Assembly: GCA_035577985.1 (NCBI GenBank)
Contig: DATJZY010000042.1
Coordinates: forward strand, 168,898-232,897
Length of the DNA: 64,000 nt
Direction of reading: 5' to 3'
Source of the DNA: Candidatus Eisenbacteria bacterium
Lineage (GTDB): Bacteria > Desulfobacterota > Binatia > DP-6
A model generated the notes under the pieces. It was not told the DNA's origin. It worked only from the letters and a program-made list of their open reading frames with translations, and ran no database searches. Each line of letters starts with the position of its first letter. Position 1 is the first letter of the stretch. Below, piece by piece: positions 41,739 to 49,081 of this stretch. The position numbers and the translations under genes are program-made.

Positions 41739-44483
41739 ATGACCAGAGGCGTGCTGGCGGCTTCCATCGTGCTCCTGACGGCGTTCTCGGCGGGAGCGGT
41801 CACGCTTCCCGGCGGCGGTCCCAAGGGGACCGATTGCCACCTCGAGCTGATGGTGAACGGAAGCGGCTTCCCCGCCGGGAAGACCTTCACCGGCACGACC
41901 TGCCCCGACGGCGGCTCCTGCGACGCCGACGGGCAGATCAACGGATCCTGCCACTTCACGACCATCGCGTGCATCAACGTCGCCGATCCCGCCTTCCCAA
42001 AGTGCAGCCTCGCCCAGGTGTCGTCGATCAAGTGGAAGGGCAAGGTGGGCAAGAGCAAGGTCGACACGAGCGCCCTCGACGCGGCGGTCGCGGGTCTCGG
42101 CCTCCCGAGCCAGGCATCGGTGTGCACGAAAGCGGTCGACTTCACGCTCTCCGTGCAGGGTCCCAACGCGAAGGGCCAGCTCGTCGAAGGAAAGGCGCAG
42201 CTCACCGCCAAGGCCGCCACCACCAAGGGCACCGACAAGGACACCTACAAGTTCGTCTGCCTGCCGACCGCCGCGCCGCCCTCGACCGGACCGACCACGA
42301 CCACCATCACCGCCACGACCACCACCCTCGAGCCCACGACGTCGACGTCGACGACGCTGCCGCCGACGCTCGGCACGCCGGGCGCGGGCCTCAAGTCGGT
42401 GATCACCGGCGTGACGATCTCGGCGGCCGGACAGGTGGTGGTGACCTTCACCCTCACCGACACCGCGGGCGTCGCGGTCGTGCCGAAAACCGGGTCCACG
42501 TCGGATCCCGACACGGCGCGCGTCCGCTTCACCATCGCCCGCATCCAGGTCGACATGCCGTCGACCGAGGGCTTCAGCACGACCTTCACGAAATACGTGA
42601 ACTACATCACGACGCACGCGACGAGTGGCTCGGTGTCGTCCGATCAGCCGACGTTCGACTCCGGCGGATCGGTCGCGCTCGTCGATGCGGCGTCGGGCAC
42701 GTGGCGCTACACGTTCGGCAAGATGCTCCCCGCGGGCTTCCCGGGAACGCTCACGCACACGGTGGGCGCGCAGATCGAGCGCACCTTCGAGGGCGAGCAG
42801 CTGGTCGCGAATCCCACCTTCGACTTCGTGCCGGCCGGCGGCGCGGTCACGACCGTGCGCGAGGACACCACGACCGACCAGTGCAACGCCTGCCACAACC
42901 CGCTCCAGGCCCACGGCGGCGGGCGGCGCGAGGTGAAGCTCTGCATCCTCTGTCACACCGACCAGGCGATCGATCCCGACACGGGCAACACCATCGACTT
43001 CAAGCAGATGGTCCACCGCCTGCACATGGGGAAGGATCTTCCGTCCGTCGTGAACGGCTCCGTCGGCGCGAAGTACTCGATCATCGGCTTCCAGGGCAGC
43101 GAGGCCGTCTTCTCCAAGAAGGTGGGCGCGTGCGTTAACGGCCCCTTCCCGTCCGCGCCGTGTACCGCCGACGCCGACTGCGACGGTGGCACGTGCACCG
43201 GAACGACGATCATCGGCGTGGGGTTCCCGCAGGACATCCGGAACTGCACGAAGTGCCACGGCGCGGGGGCGACCGCGGCCAACTACCATGCGCTGCCGTC
43301 GACGCTCGCGTGCACCGGATGCCACGACGACGTGAATCCGGGCATGATGTCGATCAACGGGCTCGCCCCCGGAACGAACCACGTGCCCGGCCAGCAGCCC
43401 GAAGAGCTCTGCCGCGTCTGTCACAAGACCGCGATGGACGCCGAGTTCGACCTCACCGTCCCGGGCGCGCACACGATCCCGCTGCGCTCGACGACGCTGA
43501 CTGGCCTCCAGGCGGAGATCCTGTCGGCGACGGGCGCGCCCAACATGGCCGTGACGGTGCAGTTCCGCCTGCGCGACGGCGCAGGCAATCCCATCACGAG
43601 CTACGGCGGCTTCAACCGGATCGGCTTCGGCATCTCGGGACCGACGACGGACTACGGCGGGTCGTCCGTTCCCCTCATCGCACCGACGGCGGTCGGCGGT
43701 GGCTCGACGGGCACGCTTGTCCCACCCGACGGAACGGGCCTCGCGACGTACACCACCGCGGCGATGCTCCCTGCCGACGCGATGGGCACCTGGACGATCG
43801 GGCTCGAGGCGCGGCGCGCCGTCATGGTGAACGGCCAGAGTCAGAACGAGGCGGCGCCGAACCCCGTCTTCGACTTCAGCGTCGACGGCTCGCCGGTCGC
43901 CCCGCGCCGCGACGTCGTGACCGACGCCAACTGCTCCAACTGCCACGGCACGTTCTCGAAGGACTTCAGCATCCACGGCAACCTCAGGAACCGGGTCGAG
44001 TATTGTGTGATGTGCCACAACGCGAAGGGCAGCGACGTGGCGCGCCGTGTGGGTCAGATCGCGAACGGCGCCGATCCGATGACCCAGTCGATCGCGTTCA
44101 AGCACATGATCCACAAGATCCACCGCGGCGAGGCGCTGGAGCACCAGCCGTACATCGTCTACGGCTTCAGCGGCGGTGTGGACTTCGGCGACGTCCTCTT
44201 CCCCGGCGACCTCCGCGACTGCGAGACCTGTCACGCGGCCGGCACGCAATTCGTTCCGCTACCCGCCGGGGTGCTCCCGACCAACGTCGGCATGATCGAC
44301 ATGGGGGCCGAGGTCGTGACCGGCACCACGCCGCCGATCCAGGACGCGTGCCGGGCGTGTCACGACGACGACGCCACCGCCGCGCATGCCGAGACCAACA
44401 CCACCGCGTCCGGCGCCGAGGCGTGCGCAGTCTGCCACGGCGAGGGATCGGCGGAGGCGGTCTCGGTGGTGCACGCGCGGTAA
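41739..44483 (+). CDS. OmcA/MtrC-family decaheme c-type cytochrome with Thr-linker
   Basis: A 914-residue exported protein from ATG 41739 (MTRGVLAASIVLLTAFSAGA; signal peptidase I type, with no lipobox). Residues about 20-190 form a Cys-containing domain not found in Shewanella MtrC, then a T-T-T-T linker (about 190-210). The OmcA/MtrC part follows: beta domains alternating with two heme clusters. Ten C-x-x-C-H motifs were counted (five at C-N-A-C-H to C-R-V-C-H, then five at C-S-N-C-H to C-A-V-C-H), the five-plus-five split of this family. Between hemes 2 and 3 a C-x(5)-D-C-D-G-G-T-C insertion appears. Predicted terminal cell-surface reductase for metals or electrodes. Confidence 0.9.
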   Translation: MTRGVLAASIVLLTAFSAGAVTLPGGGPKGTDCHLELMVNGSGFPAGKTFTGTTCPDGGSCDADGQINGSCHFTTIACINVADPAFPKCSLAQVSSIKWKGKVGKSKVDTSALDAAVAGLGLPSQASVCTKAVDFTLSVQGPNAKGQLVEGKAQLTAKAATTKGTDKDTYKFVCLPTAAPPSTGPTTTTITATTTTLEPTTSTSTTLPPTLGTPGAGLKSVITGVTISAAGQVVVTFTLTDTAGVAVVPKTGSTSDPDTARVRFTIARIQVDMPSTEGFSTTFTKYVNYITTHATSGSVSSDQPTFDSGGSVALVDAASGTWRYTFGKMLPAGFPGTLTHTVGAQIERTFEGEQLVANPTFDFVPAGGAVTTVREDTTTDQCNACHNPLQAHGGGRREVKLCILCHTDQAIDPDTGNTIDFKQMVHRLHMGKDLPSVVNGSVGAKYSIIGFQGSEAVFSKKVGACVNGPFPSAPCTADADCDGGTCTGTTIIGVGFPQDIRNCTKCHGAGATAANYHALPSTLACTGCHDDVNPGMMSINGLAPGTNHVPGQQPEELCRVCHKTAMDAEFDLTVPGAHTIPLRSTTLTGLQAEILSATGAPNMAVTVQFRLRDGAGNPITSYGGFNRIGFGISGPTTDYGGSSVPLIAPTAVGGGSTGTLVPPDGTGLATYTTAAMLPADAMGTWTIGLEARRAVMVNGQSQNEAAPNPVFDFSVDGSPVAPRRDVVTDANCSNCHGTFSKDFSIHGNLRNRVEYCVMCHNAKGSDVARRVGQIANGADPMTQSIAFKHMIHKIHRGEALEHQPYIVYGFSGGVDFGDVLFPGDLRDCETCHAAGTQFVPLPAGVLPTNVGMIDMGAEVVTGTTPPIQDACRACHDDDATAAHAETNTTASGAEACAVCHGEGSAEAVSVVHAR

Positions 44484-44502
44484 AATTCCCCCATTGCCTC
44501 CC

Positions 44503-44520
44503 TGGCGCGAAATGGCAAGA
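44503..44520 (+). repeat. 18-bp motif TGGCGCGAAATGGCAAGA, copy 2
   Basis: Exact copy of 5166-5183. It starts 20 bases after the decaheme gene's stop and lies 78 bases before ATG 44598, in the same orientation relative to the downstream gene as copy 1. Likely a shared promoter or regulator site. Confidence 0.5.
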
Positions 44521-44597
44521 CTCGCCATGGAGAAACGGGCATCCGCGGAGCGCGCGACCGTAGTGGTCGACGCCCAACGACTCTAGGAGGGAGAACC

Positions 44598-45038
44598 ATG
44601 AAAAGGATGGCAGGGTTCATTGCGGTCGCCGCGCTCGGCGTGGCACTCACGTTCACGCTCGCCGTCGCCGAAGAGAAGACGCCGGACGCGACCGTCAAGC
44701 TGAGCGGCGGATCGATCGCCGCCGGCATCGGCATCAGCTGGGGCAGCGGCACGCTGAGCTACAAGGGCAAGGACTATCCGATCGACGTGAAGGGCCTTTC
44801 GGTCGGTGACGTCGGGATCACCTCGCTCGAAGCCTCGGGCAAGGTCTACAACCTGAAGCAGATCGGTGACTTCAGCGGCAACTACACGGCCGTGGGCGCC
44901 GGTGCGACGGTGGCGGGCGGCGGCAGCATCACCACGATGCGGAACCAGAACGGCGTGACCATCGACCTGGTCGCGACCACCCAGGGCGTGAAGATCGCCA
45001 TCGGCGGTGGCGGCGTCGACATCAAGATCAAGGAGTAG
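44598..45038 (+). CDS. Exported Gly-rich beta protein of unknown function
   Basis: A 146-residue protein with a good Shine-Dalgarno (AGGAGGGAGAACC) and a signal peptide (MKRMAGFIAVAALGVALTFTLAVA). The mature part is Gly-rich beta: V-K-L-S-G-G-S-I-A-A-G-I-G-I-S-W-G-S-G-T-L...A-V-G-A-G-A-T-V-A-G-G-G. It resembles small exported proteins often noted as DUF1134/EipA-like, but I am unsure of that name. No heme motifs. It follows the decaheme gene by 114 bases with its own upstream motif, so may be regulated separately. Confidence 0.75.
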   Translation: MKRMAGFIAVAALGVALTFTLAVAEEKTPDATVKLSGGSIAAGIGISWGSGTLSYKGKDYPIDVKGLSVGDVGITSLEASGKVYNLKQIGDFSGNYTAVGAGATVAGGGSITTMRNQNGVTIDLVATTQGVKIAIGGGGVDIKIKE

Positions 45039-45053
45039 ACGGCGCGCCGTGGG

Positions 45054-45077
45054 GGTCGGGCCGGTGCGCCCGACCCT
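45054..45077. terminator. Bidirectional terminator hairpin
   Basis: GGGTCGGGC and GCCCGACCC form a perfect 9-bp stem with loop CGGTGC, located in the 48-base gap between convergent genes. This is the expected site of a shared terminator. No T run on either side. Confidence 0.6.
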
Positions 45078-45086
45078 CGCGGAACG

Positions 45087-46127
45087 TCACCCTCGCCGGC
45101 CGCAGACGAGCGGCAGGTCGAGGTAGGTGCGGATCCCCGGCGCAGCCTCGCACACGTACGGGATCGCGTTCACGCAGTGCATGGCCGTGCCGACCATGCC
45201 GGGTAGACGGTGGAGGTTCTTCCCCACCTCGGGCGGGTGGATGCCGTGGAAGGTCGCCGCGATCGGCGGATCGGCGTCGAGCGCCACCTCGAAGCGCTCC
45301 TCGCCGAGGCGCCAGTCCGGATCGAGATGGCCGTCGCCCATGAACCAGTTGACGCGCGCAGTGACGGCGGGCTCACCGCGCACGGTGCCCTGCCAGGTGA
45401 AGCGCTGCGCGGCGATCGTCCCCGCGGCGATGCGTCCGACGGGCGTGTCGAGGTCGCGGGTCGCCACCGCCATCTCGTGCGCGTCGCGCTTCTCGGTGTC
45501 GAGCGTCACGCCGAGCCCCGTCGCCACCATGTCGATGGATTGATGGAACCCCTGCGCGAGGAGCTGCAGCATCGGACTCTCGCGCGCTGCCTGCGGGGTC
45601 TTTCCGAACAGCATGATCTCGCGCACGACGAACTCGGCCTGGTAGTTGCGGAGGTCGGAGAACTCCTCGGCCCGCACGTGGCGGACGTTCATGCACATGG
45701 CCGAGAAGGTGAGCGGGAAGCGCTCGGTGAAGCCGCCGGGGTGCATGCCGGTGCCGTGGAGCGAGACGCCGCCGGCGCGGCAAGCCTCCTCGATTTCTGC
45801 GGTACCGGGACCTCGCTCGGGGTAGAACCAGCCGACCGGCGTCACGACGTTCTTCCCCGAGCGCAGCAGGCGCACGACCTCGTCCGTCTGCGCGAGCAGC
45901 GGCGCGTACAGCACGCAGTCCGCGCGTGTCGCGAGGACCTCGTCGACGTCGTTCGTCGCGGCGACGCCGACCTTCGGCAGACCGCAGATCTCCCCGACGT
46001 CGCGCCCGGCCTTGGCCGGGTTGGTGACGAACGCGCCCACGAGCGTGAGATCGGGATGCGCGAGGATCCCCTCGACCGCCGCGCGACCGACGTTGCCGGT
46101 CGCCCACTGGATCACACGATAGGCCAT
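45087..46127 (-). CDS. NAD(P)-binding dihydrodipicolinate-reductase-like protein
   Basis: A 346-residue protein from ATG 46127. The N-terminal Rossmann fold reads Y-R-V-I-Q-W-A-T-G-N-V-G-R-A-A, then V-G-A-F-V-T-N-P-A-K-A-G-R-D-V-G. A C-terminal domain has H-G-T-G-M-H-P-G-G-F. These are typical of the DapB-fold reductases abundant in mycobacteria and some uncultured groups, including amino-acid dehydrogenase-like proteins. Not DapB itself, as the lysine-pathway active-site motif is absent. The substrate is unknown. It is transcribed alone, convergent with the exported protein at 44598. Confidence 0.82.
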   Translation of the reverse strand: MAYRVIQWATGNVGRAAVEGILAHPDLTLVGAFVTNPAKAGRDVGEICGLPKVGVAATNDVDEVLATRADCVLYAPLLAQTDEVVRLLRSGKNVVTPVGWFYPERGPGTAEIEEACRAGGVSLHGTGMHPGGFTERFPLTFSAMCMNVRHVRAEEFSDLRNYQAEFVVREIMLFGKTPQAARESPMLQLLAQGFHQSIDMVATGLGVTLDTEKRDAHEMAVATRDLDTPVGRIAAGTIAAQRFTWQGTVRGEPAVTARVNWFMGDGHLDPDWRLGEERFEVALDADPPIAATFHGIHPPEVGKNLHRLPGMVGTAMHCVNAIPYVCEAAPGIRTYLDLPLVCGRRG

Positions 46128-46180
46128 GGCGGCTTGTCGCGCGCCGCCGCAGTGCGGGTCAAGGCGAGCTGGGGCCGCCG

Positions 46181-48037
46181 TTAGTGGGCCGCGGCCTCGG
46201 CAGGAGGCGGCCCGGGCGGATGCGAGCGCGATTCGCCCGCTTCCTCTCGGTCGTCGCCGACGTCGATCTTGAAGTACCGAAGGATGATCACGACCACGCT
46301 CGGGCCGAACCATCCCCCCACCAATCCCGTCATGAAGGCCGACGAACCCGGGGAGTCTCCCAGCAACGGCAGCGTCGACAGGATCGGCAAGACCGAGCGG
46401 TAGAACGAGAGCGCCGTCAGAAGAAGGGCGCACACGAGCCCTTCCACGATCCGCCTCGGCGAGACGCGTCCGCCACGCTCGCGCGTGACCGATACGAACA
46501 GGAACGTGCCGATCAGCGCGCCCAGGAAGGACAAGAGATAGTATCCGCTCCACCAGACCTCCGTCTCGGGTCTCGGAGGTGCGAACCGAACGTCGGTGTC
46601 GAACCGAAAGCGTCCCGGCCACCAGGGATAGAACCCCAACGTCCCCTCGCCGTCATCATCGAGCTCGACATCCTCCTCGGACACCGGCCGCACGTTGTCG
46701 CCGTCGACGCGGGAGATCGTCACGTGGGCCTTCTCGACCGAGTGGCCCTTCAGGCGCACCATCACCGGCCCGACGAGGAAGCCAGCTTGCCGAGGCACCT
46801 GGATGTCGACGTACGGGGGCGGGTCGGGAATCTCCACGAGCTCCAGCTCGCGCTGGGCACGATAGACCGCCACGACGGGAGCCTGGCGCAGCTCGCCGCC
46901 GTCGAAGTTGATGCTGCGCCAACCTTCCAGCGACTCGAACTGCCCCGCTTCGAGCGCATCGCGCAGCTGGGTCCGCAGCACGGGCACGGCAGGGACGCCG
47001 TGCACACCCTTCAGCGCTGCTTCGAGCGCGAGCGGAACCAAGTAGTACGCCGCCTCGTAGGCCGTCACCAGCAGCGCCTCCGGCTTCTGACCCGATACCC
47101 GATGGAACTCGTCACGCAGGCTGTCGAGAGTGTCCTCTTCGAGCACCGTCGGCTCGCCGATCGTGAGGCTGTTCTCGGGTGCCTGGACGCGGAGGCGATC
47201 GTCCGAACCGACGAAGAAGAACAGCCGCTTGCCGAAAGCCGGAGGCAACGCCGCGTCGAGCTGGCGCGCCAGCACGACCCCCTCGCCGTTGCTGCCGAGA
47301 ACGAAGATGCTTCGCGGTGGCGACGGAAGGCCCGCGATGAACTCGGGGCGCAGAAGAGAGTCGTGGTTCAGGCTCGCGTCGGCTCCGGCCGGCTCGGAAG
47401 CGACCTCCGTCCACGAGCGGACGGTCGCACTGCCGAGATCGAACACCTTGCCCAGGGAGTCGCGCAAGCCGCGCCCGTACTCCTCGTCCTCGTAGAGGAC
47501 GAGGAACGGCGGCGCCAGAAGCTCATCGTACTTCTTCAGCAGCTTCACGAACTGTCGCATCCGCTCCTGATCGCTGACGGTCGCCCGGAAGAACCAGTGA
47601 TCGCGCTTCGGTCCAGCCAGCGACTGCGCCGTCGACAGCGCCGAGATGATCGGCACGTCGAGCGTGGCGTCGAGCACGGCGCGCGTGCATCGACTGTTGA
47701 CCGGCCCGAGGATGGCCACGACGTTCTCGTTTTCGACCAGGTCGCGTGCAACCTCGGCGGCGATCTTTGGATCGCCCCGGTCGTCTCGTGTGACCACGCG
47801 AAGCTCGACCTTCTGACCATCGGGGAGGGCGACCTGACGACGCTTGCCGAGCGCGAATTCGATGCTGGCCTCGTGGGCCTCGCCCGTCGCGCTCGAGGCC
47901 CCCATCTTCGGCGAGATGACGCCAATCGAGATCTGAGGCGCGGCGCCGGCGACGGTCGCGTACAACAGGGCAATGGCGGTCCCCGAACGCTGCGCACCTG
48001 CTCCGGCACGACGGTGGAGCGCAAGAACCGGCTGCAT
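46181..48037 (-). CDS. Periplasmic branched-chain-type binding protein with membrane C-terminus
   Basis: A 618-residue protein from ATG 48037. After an N-terminal signal or anchor segment, residues about 35-400 form a type I periplasmic-binding (LivJ/receptor family ligand-binding) fold: I-S-I-G-V-I-S-P-K-M-G, A-I-L-G-P-V-N-S, and A-L-L-V-T-A-Y-E-A-A-Y. A beta domain follows (about 420-500). Three to four hydrophobic helices end the chain (about 505-600). No ABC permease or ATPase is nearby. It may therefore be a membrane-bound sensor rather than a transporter subunit. Confidence 0.75.
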   Translation of the reverse strand: MQPVLALHRRAGAGAQRSGTAIALLYATVAGAAPQISIGVISPKMGASSATGEAHEASIEFALGKRRQVALPDGQKVELRVVTRDDRGDPKIAAEVARDLVENENVVAILGPVNSRCTRAVLDATLDVPIISALSTAQSLAGPKRDHWFFRATVSDQERMRQFVKLLKKYDELLAPPFLVLYEDEEYGRGLRDSLGKVFDLGSATVRSWTEVASEPAGADASLNHDSLLRPEFIAGLPSPPRSIFVLGSNGEGVVLARQLDAALPPAFGKRLFFFVGSDDRLRVQAPENSLTIGEPTVLEEDTLDSLRDEFHRVSGQKPEALLVTAYEAAYYLVPLALEAALKGVHGVPAVPVLRTQLRDALEAGQFESLEGWRSINFDGGELRQAPVVAVYRAQRELELVEIPDPPPYVDIQVPRQAGFLVGPVMVRLKGHSVEKAHVTISRVDGDNVRPVSEEDVELDDDGEGTLGFYPWWPGRFRFDTDVRFAPPRPETEVWWSGYYLLSFLGALIGTFLFVSVTRERGGRVSPRRIVEGLVCALLLTALSFYRSVLPILSTLPLLGDSPGSSAFMTGLVGGWFGPSVVVIILRYFKIDVGDDREEAGESRSHPPGPPPAEAAAH

Positions 48038-48201
48038 GAGCAAGCCCTCCTCGCCGGCGTAAGCAAACGGGCTGCCGACCGCCGAGGCGGGGGTGGTGGC
48101 CCGAAAGACGTGGAGGCTTGTCCGTTCGCCTGTACACGCTGTCCGGTCGATCGGACACTGCGGGATGTCGACGGCTGCGGCTCAGAGCACCGGGCGACGC
48201 G

Positions 48202-49005
48202 CTACACCTGCCGCCGTCGACCGATCTCCTCCAGGAATGGACGCGAGTACAGCACGCGCCCGGTGCACCGTCGCGGCTCGCAGGTGGCGAGGACGAGCAC
48301 GGCGTCGGCGAGCCACTCGACCGGCTCGACCAGCTCGGGGTGCTCGGCGAGGAGCTTCCCCACCAGCGCCTCCGCGCCCGGGGTCGCGACGGCGGCGACC
48401 GGCGCGATCGTGTTGACCGCGATGTTGTCGGCGTAGACCTCGGCAGCGAGGCCGATCGTCAGGCGCTCGAGCGCCGCCTTGCTCGCGCCGTAGATGCTCA
48501 TCGTCGTCGGGACACCGATCGCGGGCGGCGGCGGAGGCTGTGCCGAGCTCGCGCTCGAGAGGTTCACGATCGAGCCGCGCCCCGCCGCCCGCATGTCGGG
48601 CAGCACCGCCTGCGCGAGGTCGACGGCCGCATGCACGTTCACCTCGAACACGATCTGCCGGCGCCGCAGCGGCATCTCCGCCAGCGGCGCGTAGATGGCG
48701 GCCGCCGCATTGTGCACGAGCACGTCGACCGGCCCGAGCGCTTCGTGGACGGCCGGCACGATGCGCGCCCGGCTCGCCGGGTCTGCGAGATCGGCGACGA
48801 TCGGCACGGCGCGGCCACCGTCGGCCTCGATCGCCGCCACCGTCTCGCCGAGCGAGCCCTCGAGATGCGCGCCCGGCTCCGCGTGGAGCGTGCGCGCGAC
48901 GAGCGCCACCGCGGCGCCCTCCCCGGCCAGCCGCCGCGCGATCGCGACGCCGATCCCGCGGCTGGCGCCGGTCACGAGCGCGATCTTCCCGTCGAGAACG
49001 CCCAT
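48202..49005 (-). CDS. Short-chain dehydrogenase/reductase
   Basis: A 267-residue SDR from ATG 49005. The NAD(P) motif T-G-A-S-R-G-I-G is near residue 12, followed by H-N-A-A-A-A-I and the catalytic Y-G-A-S-K (Tyr and Lys). The Ser of the catalytic triad is within V-N-L-S-S-A-S. Ten residues of Pro/Ala after that (A-Q-P-P-P-P-P-A-I) are a small insertion. Substrate unknown. The leader carries a 33-base element shared with the YfhO-like gene downstream on the map. Confidence 0.87.
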   Translation of the reverse strand: MGVLDGKIALVTGASRGIGVAIARRLAGEGAAVALVARTLHAEPGAHLEGSLGETVAAIEADGGRAVPIVADLADPASRARIVPAVHEALGPVDVLVHNAAAAIYAPLAEMPLRRRQIVFEVNVHAAVDLAQAVLPDMRAAGRGSIVNLSSASSAQPPPPPAIGVPTTMSIYGASKAALERLTIGLAAEVYADNIAVNTIAPVAAVATPGAEALVGKLLAEHPELVEPVEWLADAVLVLATCEPRRCTGRVLYSRPFLEEIGRRRQV

Positions 49006-49010
49006 GCGGC

Positions 49011-49043
49011 CAGTGCTGCCTCAAGTCGATCGGAGCGCGCAAG
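49011..49043 (-). repeat. 33-base intergenic element, copy 1
   Basis: It shares 31 of 33 bases with 51246-51278 (core CTGCCTCAAGTCGA on the plus strand). On the minus strand it lies 5 bases upstream of the SDR start. Its twin lies 40 bases upstream of the YfhO-like gene, in the same orientation. A duplicated promoter or leader is possible. Confidence 0.55.
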
Positions 49044-49081
49044 GCCCAGCAAAGCAGGCGCGACAAACGAGGGTCGGCTTC

